NCBI RefSeq assembly: GCF_001641335.1
Contig: NZ_LVEM01000001.1
Coordinates: 2,173,334 to 2,237,333, forward strand
DNA: 64,000 nt
Source: Bradyrhizobium stylosanthis
GTDB taxonomy: Bacteria > Pseudomonadota > Alphaproteobacteria > Rhizobiales > Xanthobacteraceae
Direction: 5' to 3'
Positions 51,471 to 59,359 of the stretch are shown here, one piece after another. Both the position numbers and the translations under genes were made by a program. Position 1 is the first letter of the stretch. Each line of letters opens with the position of its first letter. Under the pieces are notes generated by a model that did not search any database, was not told the DNA's origin, and saw nothing but the letters and a program-made list of their open reading frames with translations.

Positions 51471-51691
51471 CGCCCTCATTCCTTCATCGAAACCACGAAG
51501 CGGCACAGACGCGACGCGGCACGCCTCCCCCGATCGAAGGAGGCCAACTCATGCGAATCTGGGTTCGCTGATCGCCAAGGTAGAAAGGAGCGTCGCTTCG
51601 GACTTGGACGGATGCGACCGGCTCTCGGCCCAGAACGAACCGAATGCGCGTCGTCAGGACCTGATGCAGACTTGCCACACGGCCGTGCCGC

Positions 51692-51940
51692 TCACGCCTG
51701 GTCCCAGCCCACCTTCTCGGCGCTCTCCGCCCAGACCGCGGCGCGATAGATCTCGCGGCCGCCCGCATCCCGCACGCGGATCCAGGCGTCGCGATCGCGC
51801 AGATCGTCACGCCAGACGAAGAGATGCCGCGCCATCTCATCGGCCACGACGAACGTCGCCTTGGGCTGCTCGAAGACCATGCCGCCAGGATCGATCTTCA
51901 CGACATTGTCGACCAGGAGATCAAAGAAGAAACGGCGCAT
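51692..51940 (-). CDS. DUF6894-like small protein
   Basis: An 82-residue cytosolic protein beginning MRRFFFDLLVDNVVKIDPGG, then VVADEMARHLFVWRDDLRDRDAWIRVRDAGGREIYRA. This R-[YF]-[YF]-F-x(n)-D-x-x-G ... V-x-D-x-x-G-x-x-[IVL] layout matches the small DUF6894 proteins that are highly repeated in Bradyrhizobium and Methylobacterium genomes. GGAGTGTGGA precedes the ATG. Function unknown. It is upstream of, and parallel to, the autotransporter with a 221-base gap. Confidence 0.75.
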   Translation of the reverse strand: MRRFFFDLLVDNVVKIDPGGMVFEQPKATFVVADEMARHLFVWRDDLRDRDAWIRVRDAGGREIYRAAVWAESAEKVGWDQA

Positions 51941-51978
51941 TCCACACTCCAACTCACAGCACGAGGCGGCGTCATCAC

Positions 51979-52512
51979 TTATTCGGCGCGCCAGAACACG
52001 TAGTCGGCCGAATACGGCACGCTGCGATAGGCGCCCGGCTCGGTGCACGGCCCCCTCGCCATCCCGCCTTGCGTGTTGATGCGCTGGACGTGGGTCACGC
52101 CGTAGAACAGTCCGTTGCCGGTCTGGGTGACGACGCCGAATTTCAGCCAGGGAAGATCGTCGCCGGTGCGGCCCGCCGCGCGCGCCACGATCCTGGCTTT
52201 GACCGAGCTGCCGTCCTTGTGCTCCCACACCAGCGTGCGCGCGTCCACGGCCGCCCAATGCAGGGCCGCGTAGTGGCGCCCCACCGAATTGTCGCCATCC
52301 ATGAGCGCGGCGGCCGGCTCGCGTGCCTGCCACACGAGCTGGTGTTCGGCATCACGCAGGCACTCGTAGATCTGCGCGCCCTCGGCGTGGAGCGCCGCGC
52401 CGGGGATCTCGCCGGGGACGCGGATCTCGTCGGGCGTTCCCGCCAGGGCAAGCGATCCGTGCAGCAGGCCTGCGAGAACGAGGCTGCGATACACCGCACG
52501 TTTCGCGGTCAT
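51979..52512 (-). CDS. DUF3455 family secreted protein
   Basis: A 177-residue protein. From the ATG at 52512, MTAKRAVYRSLVLAGLLHGS is a signal peptide (cleavage after ALA-G). Family landmarks: GAQIYECLRDAEHQLVWQAREPAAAL, VGRHYAALHWAAVDARTLVW, DDLPWLKFGVV, GVTHVQRINTQGG and a Cys pair (C at YEC and GPCTEPG). DUF3455 is a secreted domain with no assigned reaction. It follows the AraC gene by 77 bases and precedes DUF6894 by 38 bases on the same strand. Confidence 0.85.
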   Translation of the reverse strand: MTAKRAVYRSLVLAGLLHGSLALAGTPDEIRVPGEIPGAALHAEGAQIYECLRDAEHQLVWQAREPAAALMDGDNSVGRHYAALHWAAVDARTLVWEHKDGSSVKARIVARAAGRTGDDLPWLKFGVVTQTGNGLFYGVTHVQRINTQGGMARGPCTEPGAYRSVPYSADYVFWRAE

Positions 52513-52589
52513 GACTCCTTGATCAAGGATCATGTCAAATCCCTTTCGCTGATTGAAATTGACGGCTGGCGGGAACTCGGTCGCAGCGG

Positions 52590-53660
52590 CTAGAACGCCC
52601 CGCCGCTCCTGACGTCGCTCGGCGTTGCGCCGTAGGCCCGCCGGAAGCAGCGGTTGAAATAAGAGAGATCGCCGAAGCCGACGTCATAGGCGATCGAGCT
52701 CACCGGGCGCGCCGCGAAATCCGGCTCACGCAGCATACGATGGGCGCGCTTGAGGCGCTGCTCGGTCAGGAAGGACGAGAAAGTCTTGCCGTCGGCCTCG
52801 AACAATCGCTGGAGATAGCGCGGCGTCACGCCGAGCTCCTGCGCGACGCTGGCCACGGACAGGTCCTGCTGCCAGCAATTGTTGGCGATGAGGAACTTCG
52901 CGCGCTGAAGCCGCGCCGCCTTGACACCGCGCCGTCCGGTCACGTCCCGGGCATGATCCGTCGCACCGAGAACCAACGCCAGCAGATCGTGCAGATGGGC
53001 GACGCCGAGCTGGCGCATCGCAGGGACCGCCAGTGCCCGCTCGTGCACCAGCGCAATGGCGTAGTCGACGAGCAGCCGCAGACCGGTCGTGCCCTCCGGA
53101 ATGACGCGCATCACGGCATCGTCGACGTCCACGATCATCGGGGCCAGCACACGTCTCGGCACACGCAGCGAGAAGCCGCTTCCCAGCAACAGCCGCTCGA
53201 AGGTGGTGACGTCCTCCGCGCTCGTCAGGACCGCCTCTCCGGCGTGAAGCTTCAGATCGCGGCCTCGCTCGGATATCCCGAGAACGCCGGACCGGTTCAC
53301 GATCAGGGCAAGGCTGTCGTCGCCATCGGCAATCAGCTGCTTCGTTCGGATGACGCGCGCGCCGCACATTCCTCCGATCAGCAACTGGGCTTCCGGCAGA
53401 ACGTGGGAGGTGAAGCTGGCCGCGGCCGGCTTTCCGTCCCTGGCCTCGACCTCCGCCTTCAGCACGCCGCGGCAGTAGAATTCGCGCAGCAGCGGCACGC
53501 GCTCGTCTTCGGGAATGTCGTCCGTCGAAACGTTGAATATGGAAAATTCGTCCTTGCCGCTCACTGCAATATCTCCAACCGACAAACAAAGTCCGGCGAT
53601 GCGCGGAGGTCCCGCCGCGCCCGCGCTCGATACGCATCGCGCATTGCCTCCGTTACGCAT
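52590..53660 (-). CDS. AraC family transcriptional regulator
   Basis: A 356-residue regulator of the AraC-binding-like (activator of alkane/oxygenase type) layout: an N-terminal cupin-like sensing domain (about 35-215, FYCRGVLKAEVEA, SLALIVNRSGVLGISERGRDLKLHAGEAVLTSAED) and a C-terminal double HTH (about 255-352: AKFLIANNCWQQDLSVASVAQELGVTPRYLQRLFEADGKTFSSFL, then SSIAYDVGFGDLSYFNRCFRRAYGATPSDVR). AAGGAG is 7 bases before the ATG at 53660. Its targets may be the downstream DUF3455 gene or the autotransporter region. Confidence 0.92.
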   Translation of the reverse strand: MRNGGNARCVSSAGAAGPPRIAGLCLSVGDIAVSGKDEFSIFNVSTDDIPEDERVPLLREFYCRGVLKAEVEARDGKPAAASFTSHVLPEAQLLIGGMCGARVIRTKQLIADGDDSLALIVNRSGVLGISERGRDLKLHAGEAVLTSAEDVTTFERLLLGSGFSLRVPRRVLAPMIVDVDDAVMRVIPEGTTGLRLLVDYAIALVHERALAVPAMRQLGVAHLHDLLALVLGATDHARDVTGRRGVKAARLQRAKFLIANNCWQQDLSVASVAQELGVTPRYLQRLFEADGKTFSSFLTEQRLKRAHRMLREPDFAARPVSSIAYDVGFGDLSYFNRCFRRAYGATPSDVRSGGAF

Positions 53661-53793
53661 GCTGCTCTCCTTCGCGTGGCGCCATATACGAAAGTCCTAA
53701 GCGACCCGCGTCCTGCGTTCGGAGGACCCGGAAGCCGCGTGCATCACAATGCATTGAGATTGCGCGAGCGCGCCGCTCGCGCTGTGAAATGGA

Positions 53794-54948
53794 TCACACC
53801 ACGTCGTCGCCGCTCGTCGGCTGCGCGAACGGCACAGCGAAGCCGGCGGCGATCTTGACGAGATCCGCCTGCCTGCCGGCGCCGGTCTTTTCGAACAGCC
53901 GGCCGAGATGCGTCTTCACCGTTGTCTCGGCAATGCCGAGCCTGGCCGCGATGTCGGGAACACCGCCGATCTCGACGATGGCCATCAGCACCCGCAGTTC
54001 GGACGGCGTCAGCCGAAACGCAGCGGCGATCGCATCGGGCACCAGCGACGGCAGCATCGTGGCCCTTTGAACAAAGAGCACGGTCGCGGCCATATCGCGC
54101 GGTGCATGCCCTTCCCGCTTCAACGGAAAGGCATGGAGCAGATAATGATGTCCGTTGGACGACGTCACCAGATTGATCTGACGGCTACGGGCCGAGTCAT
54201 TTTCAGCGTTCGCAAAGATTTCGGAAAGGCCGCGGAATATCTTGTCGGCCTGGGTGTTGCGCGCGACGATCCTGTCGCCGATCATCGCGAAGAGATCCGC
54301 ATCCGCAAAGAGCTGGCGGCACGCCGCGTTGGCATGCACGACCCGGCCCTCGGCGTCGAGCAGGCAGATCGCCGTGCTCAATCCGTCCAGCACGTCGGCG
54401 AGGTCGTCGACGGTATGCGAACGTGCCCTGATCTGGCGGCCCATGGCGCGCGAGCGCTGGATGTGAGGCGCGAGCAGCCGCATGCGCTCGCGCATCGTCT
54501 CGTCGACGAGCCCGCGGGAGCGGTGACGCAACACTTGCAAGATCGTGACGCGCGCGTGCGATCGCTCGAGCGTGACGGTTGCCAGGTCCGTCGCGCCCTG
54601 CGGCTCTACCCACTCGCGATAGAAGCTGGTCGCCACGAAGTCGGAATGGGGCATGATGTCGGTTACGCCGACAGTACGCCCGGTGGCGAGATCGAAGTGG
54701 CGGTCGAGCAGCGGATCGAGCTCGACATAACGGTCGCGATAGAGCTGGCGGAACCTTGCATCCGCGCCGAAATGCTGGTGGATCTCGATCGAGAGTCTGG
54801 CTGAATCCCTGGACAGGATCGTTGCGGCACAGCCGCCGACGAAATTCGAAACCTGCTCCAATGCGGCGCCACGCAGCGCGGGGTCTGCCGCTGCATCGTA
54901 GATCTCGCCGACCAGCGAGGAGAACCGGCCTGCCTGCAGGATCGTCAT
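53794..54948 (-). CDS. LuxR-type HTH regulator (paralogue 3)
   Basis: A 384-residue relative of the two LuxR proteins at 45661-48016, sharing IYDAAADPALRGAALEQVSNFVGG, FYREWVEPQGATDLATVTLE, a PAS-like STAICLLDAEGRVVHANAA and the HTH end (PDIAARLGIAETTVKTHLGRLFEKTGAGRQADLVKIAAGFAVPFA). It is more diverged than the tandem pair are from one another. The start is uncertain: the ATG at 54948 gives a length like the paralogues; the frame is open to 55113 but those residues look random. Placed beyond the AraC gene, so the autotransporter region is enclosed by LuxR genes. Confidence 0.87.
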   Translation of the reverse strand: MTILQAGRFSSLVGEIYDAAADPALRGAALEQVSNFVGGCAATILSRDSARLSIEIHQHFGADARFRQLYRDRYVELDPLLDRHFDLATGRTVGVTDIMPHSDFVATSFYREWVEPQGATDLATVTLERSHARVTILQVLRHRSRGLVDETMRERMRLLAPHIQRSRAMGRQIRARSHTVDDLADVLDGLSTAICLLDAEGRVVHANAACRQLFADADLFAMIGDRIVARNTQADKIFRGLSEIFANAENDSARSRQINLVTSSNGHHYLLHAFPLKREGHAPRDMAATVLFVQRATMLPSLVPDAIAAAFRLTPSELRVLMAIVEIGGVPDIAARLGIAETTVKTHLGRLFEKTGAGRQADLVKIAAGFAVPFAQPTSGDDVV

Positions 54949-55367
54949 CGGAGCGACGATGCGAACGGCGCGCTGCCCCGGTGACGAGACGGGCGAGCGC
55001 ATCGGACGAGGAGGATGGTGGAAGGAACAGGCCGGCCAATCGCCGCCCGGGACGAGAAAAAGATGCGACAGCGCAATGCTGGAATATCGAACATCGTCCT
55101 TGCGTAATGGCAACCGCAGGATGCGGCTTGGACGTTTTTGCCAAAGACTAGGATTAATGCGAACAGCAACCGCGCTGTGTGGACTGGATCACGCGCGCGC
55201 CGTTCGCGAGCTTTGTTGCCACCAATTCCCGCTGCGGCGAGCGCTTGCCTCGCCATCAACTCTCGCAGGACGAGCAAAGCGTAGCGTACCCACCAATTCG
55301 CAAGACGGTCGGCACGCCGCTCGCGCGGCCTTGCCCACCCTACGGCAGCTGTGCCTGAGCCGGCAAT
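54949..55367. other. Intergenic region with decayed repeat
   Basis: About 420 bases between the LuxR paralogue 3 start and a small secreted protein gene. The first half likely contains the LuxR promoter; an open frame continues the LuxR gene but is unconvincing. The right half holds the repeat listed at 55275-55343. No RNA gene is apparent. Confidence 0.4.
55275..55343. repeat. Decayed palindromic repeat (GTAGGGTGGGCA type)
   Basis: The left part ...AAGCGTAGCGTACCCACCA and the right part GGCACGCCGC...GGCCTTGCCCACCCTACGG are two diverged halves of the GTAGGGTGGGCAAAG...CGTGCCCACC type of element. From general knowledge it is common in Bradyrhizobium intergenic DNA. Boundaries approximate. Confidence 0.45.
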
Positions 55368-55865
55368 TTACTTCCGGTTCTCCTCGCAGAACTTCAGCGC
55401 GGCGAGCGCCTCGCCGGCGCGCGGGATCTGCATCTCGATGCTGTCGTCCTCGTCGTCCTCGAAATCGAGCGTGAGGCGCTTGGCCTTGGAGAGCCGGTCC
55501 ATGATCGACTGGTCGTATTCGAAGATGCCGCGCACGGTGGTCTTGTCCATGACCTCCCACTTCGCCTTCTTCATGATGTCGGTATCGTCGGTGCCGACAT
55601 CGGCGCGGAGGATCTCGCCGACCTTGTCCCACTCCCAGCCGTCATAGATCATCACGATCACGATGGCCTTGTCGGAATAGGTGATGACGATGACGTAGTC
55701 GCGGTTCTCGTCCTCCTTGTCCTTGTAGCCCCGGCTCGCATTGCAATGCGTGTCCTGCGTGCGCTTCTCGATGGTCCAGTCGCCGACCTTCGATTGTTGC
55801 GCCTGCGCAGGCCCTGCGCTCAAGACGCCAACAAGCATTCCGGCGGCAAGAAAGACTCGTTTCAT
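55368..55865 (-). CDS. Secreted hypothetical protein
   Basis: A 165-residue protein. The ATG at 55865 with GGAGG 6 bases upstream begins a signal peptide (MKRVFLAAGMLVGVLSAGPAQA-QQ). The mature domain is acidic, with THCNASRGY and KFCEENRK contributing a likely disulfide pair, and short strands WTIEKR, YVIVITY, IVIVMIYDG and LTLDFEDDEDD. I do not recognise a named family with confidence; it resembles periplasmic IalB-like or DUF-type beta proteins in size. Stands alone on the minus strand. Confidence 0.75.
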   Translation of the reverse strand: MKRVFLAAGMLVGVLSAGPAQAQQSKVGDWTIEKRTQDTHCNASRGYKDKEDENRDYVIVITYSDKAIVIVMIYDGWEWDKVGEILRADVGTDDTDIMKKAKWEVMDKTTVRGIFEYDQSIMDRLSKAKRLTLDFEDDEDDSIEMQIPRAGEALAALKFCEENRK

Positions 55866-55958
55866 GTCGGCCTCCAGCGTGTTCCCCACGCCAGATGACC
55901 ACCTCTGCCGGCGACCCGCAAGGGCTTCAGCCGGCGGGCAAGGCGCGCGGCGAGCGCC

Positions 55959-56405
55959 CTAGGCGCGCCGCGGCACGATGGCGATCGGCGTGAAGGTGTA
56001 AACCTCGTCGCCGTTCTGGTTGAACATGGTCCACTTCACCAGCGCGATGCCCTGCGGCTTCGATTTCGAGGGCGTCAGGCTCATGACTTCCCCGACCAGG
56101 TGCAGGCGGTCGTTGGGCCGCACCGGCATGGTCCAGCGCAGCCCGTCGACGCCGGCACCGATCAGCGGATGCGGGCCGAAGGGGCGGGTCTGGATCGCGA
56201 GGTTCATAGCGATGGCGGCAGTGTGCCATCCCGAGGCAGCGAGCCCGTTGAACAGGGTCGCCTTGGCGGCCTCATGGTCGAGATGCATCGGCTGCGGATC
56301 GAACTCGGCCGCGAAGCGCTTGATGTCCGCTTCAGTGACCACCAATTCGGGCGATTTGAACCGCATTCCGATGGTGAGATCGTCGAACCACTCGACCTGC
56401 GCCAT
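55959..56405 (-). CDS. MaoC-like hotdog-fold dehydratase
   Basis: A 148-residue protein. The hydratase-2 motif is FAAEFDPQPMHLDHEAA (about 33-49, with D39 and H44 as catalytic-type residues), then GLAASGWHTAAIAMNL and a late RWTMPVRPNDRLHLVGEVMSL and VKWTMFNQNGDEVYTFTPIAIV. MaoC enzymes hydrate enoyl-CoA esters or dehydrate hydroxyacyl-CoA. The ATG at 56405 has GAGG upstream and gives the family start. Isolated from other fatty-acid genes, so the substrate is not evident. Confidence 0.85.
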   Translation of the reverse strand: MAQVEWFDDLTIGMRFKSPELVVTEADIKRFAAEFDPQPMHLDHEAAKATLFNGLAASGWHTAAIAMNLAIQTRPFGPHPLIGAGVDGLRWTMPVRPNDRLHLVGEVMSLTPSKSKPQGIALVKWTMFNQNGDEVYTFTPIAIVPRRA

Positions 56406-56603
56406 GATTTTGCCTCGCAATGTCACGCACCGCCCCGCCGTGCGCGGGTGGCTCAAAGATTAACTAAATGCGAGATGTAGCGGCTCTGCAGTGCACAAAC
56501 CAGCTCGGGGTTCCCCGCGAAACCCCTTTCCCTGTGCGACGAAACACGCCTGAAACAGATGGCCGGTTAAGTCGTTGTCAAAATAAATACAGGGACGGCT
56601 ACC

Positions 56604-56687
56604 ATGCAATTCCTTCTCGACCTCATCTACGATTACGCCTGCTGCCAGCAACTCGTCGCCCAGCCACTAGGGGAGGATGAGCTATGA
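56604..56687 (+). CDS. Tiny ORF (27 codons), first of an overlapping pair
   Basis: Reads MQFLLDLIYDYACCQQLVAQ-PLGEDEL and stops. The start has AGGGACGG at 8-9 bases. It ends at the TGA overlapping the ATG of the next tiny ORF (ATGA), a hallmark of real coupled genes. The DNA encoding its C-terminal GEDEL also supplies the next ORF's ribosome-binding site (GGGGAGGA). Amphipathic character with a Cys-Cys pair. Too short to classify. Confidence 0.45.
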   Translation: MQFLLDLIYDYACCQQLVAQPLGEDEL

Positions 56688-56776
56688 TCGAGGTGATCTC
56701 CGCCCTTCTCGCCCTTTGCAGCGTCGGTGTCTTTGCGGCGCATGCGCTGGATGCCTATCGCACCACGCATTACTGA
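56684..56776 (+). CDS. Tiny membrane-type ORF (30 codons)
   Basis: A 30-residue peptide whose first 20 residues (IEVISALLALCSVGVFAAHA) form a plausible single membrane helix, followed by a polar tail (LDAYRTTHY). GGGGAGG lies 8 bases before the ATG and the start overlaps the stop of the preceding ORF by 4 bases. Small hydrophobic peptides like this are known as regulators of membrane complexes in other bacteria; a role here is inference. No named family recognised. Confidence 0.55.
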   Translation: MIEVISALLALCSVGVFAAHALDAYRTTHY

Positions 56777-56808
56777 GTGCCACGCGTTCTCGTGAGTAAC
56801 CCTGCGTC

Positions 56809-57231
56809 CTAGAAGGGCCGCCGGTAGAAATGTTCTGAATGCGTCGCCGGCGGAAACCTGTTGGCGAGCGCGAGCGCTCCCTTTTCGTCCGTCTCGAGCG
56901 CGATCTTCTGCGCGAGCATGACATCGCCGGGCACGAGAAAGCCCGTGGGGACAAAGCACCATCCCATTGTCGCGCGACCGGCCTCGTCGACCTCATGGAC
57001 GTTGGCGGCCGTGCCGTAGTGAATACGATACCGCTTGCCGGTATCGCAACCGATGACGTCGAAATACCGGTGCTGCTCGAACTGCGCGCGCTGCTCCGGC
57101 GTCAGCCATTCGGCCAAAAGCCGGCGCCCCCGCGCATCCGGCGTATTCTCGCCGAAGAAGCGCCGGTAGAGTTCGCGCAGCGCGTGCAGACGGGCACGCG
57201 CGGGCGCGCGGAACCAGAGTGCCGCGAACAT
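56809..57231 (-). CDS. Conserved hypothetical protein
   Basis: A 140-residue protein. It begins with a basic amphipathic section (ARARLHALRELYRRFFG), then a HYFDVIGCDTG-like segment (HRYFDVIGCDTGKRYRIHYG), NVHEVDEAGRATMGWCFVPTG and LVPGDVMLAQKIALETDE. The late part (GDVMLAQKIALETDE) is a recurrent motif in uncharacterised alphaproteobacterial proteins. No signal peptide. It follows the small gene at 57244 by 12 bases on the same strand, so the two are an operon. Confidence 0.65.
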   Translation of the reverse strand: MFAALWFRAPARARLHALRELYRRFFGENTPDARGRRLLAEWLTPEQRAQFEQHRYFDVIGCDTGKRYRIHYGTAANVHEVDEAGRATMGWCFVPTGFLVPGDVMLAQKIALETDEKGALALANRFPPATHSEHFYRRPF

Positions 57232-57243
57232 GAGCAGCTCAGA

Positions 57244-57465
57244 TCAGCCGCCGACCAGGCGGGGATAGAACAGCGTTTCGTGCGCGGTCGGGTCGAACGA
57301 TTTGATGCGGGTCACTTCGCCGGGCCCGGTGCGGTAGGCGGCGGTGAAGCCGGCTCCGGTCAGCTCCCGAAAACGCTGTTCGGCCCGCGCCAGCGCTTCG
57401 GCATTGCCAGGATCAAACTCGTGGCGCGTATCGCCAGTCTGGTCCATCACGATCTGGGTTGCCAT
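57244..57465 (-). CDS. Small conserved hypothetical protein
   Basis: A 73-residue soluble protein, MATQIVMDQTGDTRHEFDP..., ending FDPTAHETLFYPRLVGG. The segment DTRHEFDP...NAEALARAEQRFRELTGAGFTAA is a strand-helix-strand, and TRIKSFDPTAHETLFYPRLVGG is a typical loop and C-terminus of small alpha/beta proteins. TGAGGAG lies about 8 bases before the ATG, supporting a real gene. First gene of a two-gene unit. Function unknown. Confidence 0.65.
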   Translation of the reverse strand: MATQIVMDQTGDTRHEFDPGNAEALARAEQRFRELTGAGFTAAYRTGPGEVTRIKSFDPTAHETLFYPRLVGG

Positions 57466-57579
57466 CGTTGAGTCTCCTCATGCCCAGCCCCGAACCTGAT
57501 CAAAGCAAACCTCGTGCCGTCAGTTCCTGATGGCAACAACTTTCTCGCATCGACGCATCACGCCTTGCTGAGCAGGAGC

Positions 57580-57608
57580 GCTTTCGAGCGACGCGGGCGT
57601 TCGAAAGC
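57580..57608. terminator. Hairpin after the lytic transglycosylase gene
   Basis: GCTTTCGA is mirrored exactly by TCGAAAGC around a 13-base loop, 8 bases beyond the stop of the transglycosylase on the minus strand. A modest but well-placed terminator candidate. Confidence 0.5.
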
Positions 57609-57615
57609 GGGCCCG

Positions 57616-58431
57616 TCAGCGCGAGGCGGCCGCCCCTCCGCCCTCGTCGATCTGCCGGCCCATCAGGGCGATCGCCTTCTGATAGACACCGGCGGCATTC
57701 CAGGCCTCGATGGCGGCGAAATTCGGCTCGCCCGGCTGGTAACCGGCTCCCGCACGCCAGCCATGGGCCTTCAGGAAGTTGGCGGTCGAGTTCAGCGCGT
57801 TGGCGGCAACCTCGAGATTGCCGGTGCCATAGGCCAGGATGTTCTTGGGCATGAACTGGGTCTGGCCGACCTCGCCATGCATGGAGCCGCGGGTCGATCC
57901 CGACAGCGTGCCGCGGTCGATCAGCTTCAGCGCGGCATAGAGCTGGTCGGTGAAGAACTCAGGACGGCGGCAGTCATAGGCCAGCGTCGCGATCGACGAG
58001 AGCATGTTCTGGTTGCCGCGCTGGCTGCCGAAGCCGGTCTCCATGCCCCAGATCGCGATCAGCGGCCCGGGCGGAACGCCATAGCGCTGCTGGATCGAGG
58101 CGAACAGGGCGGCCTGCGACTGCTTGAGCTGCCGTCCCTTGGCGACGATGGTGGTGGCGCCGCGCTTGGCCAGGAACTGGTCGAGCGTGAGCGAAAAGCT
58201 GCGCTGGCCGCGGTCGGCGGCGATGGTGGCGCTGGCGTAATTGGTCTGCATCAGCGCCGAGAGCGCGGTCTGGCCGATGCCCTTGCCTTGCGCCTCCGCG
58301 CTGAACTCGCGCTTCCAGGCCTCGAACCCGCCGGGCCCGTTGCCGCACGTGGCGGCCTCGGCCATGGGCAGAGAGAGTAGCAGCGCGGCCGCGCCAATCA
58401 CTGCTGTCGCGACTGTCCTGCCCTTGATCAT
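57616..58431 (-). CDS. Lytic murein transglycosylase (MltB/SLT_2 family)
   Basis: A 271-residue periplasmic peptidoglycan-cleaving enzyme that forms 1,6-anhydromuramyl products. Signal peptide MIKGRTVATAVIGAAALLLS, cleavage after AEA-ATC. The SLT_2 domain starts FEAWKREFSAEAQGKGI; the catalytic Glu is E131 in AIWGMETGFG, followed by VGQTQFMPKNILAYG and CRRPEFFTDQ. No C-terminal peptidoglycan-binding domain, so a short form. No lipoprotein Cys in a lipobox, so soluble in the periplasm (MltB-like S-type). The start is the ATG at 58431; the longer frame to 58476 adds a basic non-signal stretch. Confidence 0.9.
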   Translation of the reverse strand: MIKGRTVATAVIGAAALLLSLPMAEAATCGNGPGGFEAWKREFSAEAQGKGIGQTALSALMQTNYASATIAADRGQRSFSLTLDQFLAKRGATTIVAKGRQLKQSQAALFASIQQRYGVPPGPLIAIWGMETGFGSQRGNQNMLSSIATLAYDCRRPEFFTDQLYAALKLIDRGTLSGSTRGSMHGEVGQTQFMPKNILAYGTGNLEVAANALNSTANFLKAHGWRAGAGYQPGEPNFAAIEAWNAAGVYQKAIALMGRQIDEGGGAAASR

Positions 58432-58550
58432 TGCCCGTTCCTTTTGCTGCTGCGCGACCGGCTCGCGCAGGCGCATGATCCTACGTCAGTCGCCATCGCT
58501 CAAGTCCCGACGACACCAATCAATCCAGGCAAGGCCCTTGACAGAAGCGG

Positions 58551-59354
58551 TCACGCCTCGTCCGTTCCCAGCAGGAAATCCACCATGATGCTCTGGTGCT
58601 GCTGGTACATGTCCGTGCCGGTGCCCGTGACGCAGCCGAGCTTTCGAGCGGCTGCGATGAACGGCGAGATTTCGGGCTTGGTGATGACGCAGCCGCAATA
58701 GGCCGATGGCGCAAGCCGCGCCGTATCGACCGGCAGCGGATCGCCATCCTTCATCCCCGCGGGCGTCGCATTGGCGACAAAATCGAAGCCTTGGGGATCC
58801 CCGGTGCCGGCGCGCACGGGCGCCTTGCGGAGGCCGTTGAGCCGGTCGATCAGTGCGTCGCGGCGCTCGGTCAGGCTGTCATGGATGGCCAGTTCGCTGA
58901 CCCCGGCCTCGACCAGCTCGAGCGCGATCGCCGAGCCCGCACCGCCCGCGCCGACAAGCAGCGCCCGCATCCCCGCGGGGTCGATCCCTTTGGCCCGCGC
59001 GCCACCGACGAAGCCGAGACCATCCACCATGTCGCCATGCCATGCGCCGTCGGGGCGCCGGCGCATCAGGTTCACCGTTTTCAGGAAATGCGCGCGCGCC
59101 GTCGCACTCGCGCAGGCCTGGTAGCAGGCGAATTTGTGCGGAATGGTCACGACGATGCCGTCGAGGTTCTTCAGCCGCGCCGCCAGCGAGAGGAAGTCGG
59201 CCAAATCCACCGGCGCCACCTGAACGGGCATCAGGATGGCGTCGTGCCCCCGCGCGGCAAAGGCGGCGCTCACGCCGGCCGGCGAGCGCACCTGCGCGAT
59301 GGGATCGCCGACGATGACATGAAGCCGTGTGGCGCCTGATGGTGCCGGGATCAT
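58551..59354 (-). CDS. Shikimate dehydrogenase-like protein
   Basis: A 267-residue NAD(P)-dependent shikimate/quinate dehydrogenase relative. It has VVTIPHK with catalytic K74 and MVDGLGF with D111 (NTDGxG in AroE), the Rossmann VGAGGAGSAIA (about 130-140), ATPAGM (S/T-P-x-G-M) and a late GTGTDMYQQHQSIM. The substrate-binding SP-x-x-H-N motif is altered to SPAGVSA, so this is probably a divergent catabolic or quinate/other-hydroxyacid type rather than biosynthetic AroE. The ATG at 59354 lies 5 bases downstream of the monooxygenase stop, so translation is coupled. Confidence 0.85.
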   Translation of the reverse strand: MIPAPSGATRLHVIVGDPIAQVRSPAGVSAAFAARGHDAILMPVQVAPVDLADFLSLAARLKNLDGIVVTIPHKFACYQACASATARAHFLKTVNLMRRRPDGAWHGDMVDGLGFVGGARAKGIDPAGMRALLVGAGGAGSAIALELVEAGVSELAIHDSLTERRDALIDRLNGLRKAPVRAGTGDPQGFDFVANATPAGMKDGDPLPVDTARLAPSAYCGCVITKPEISPFIAAARKLGCVTGTGTDMYQQHQSIMVDFLLGTDEA

Positions 59355-59359
59355 GCCGC

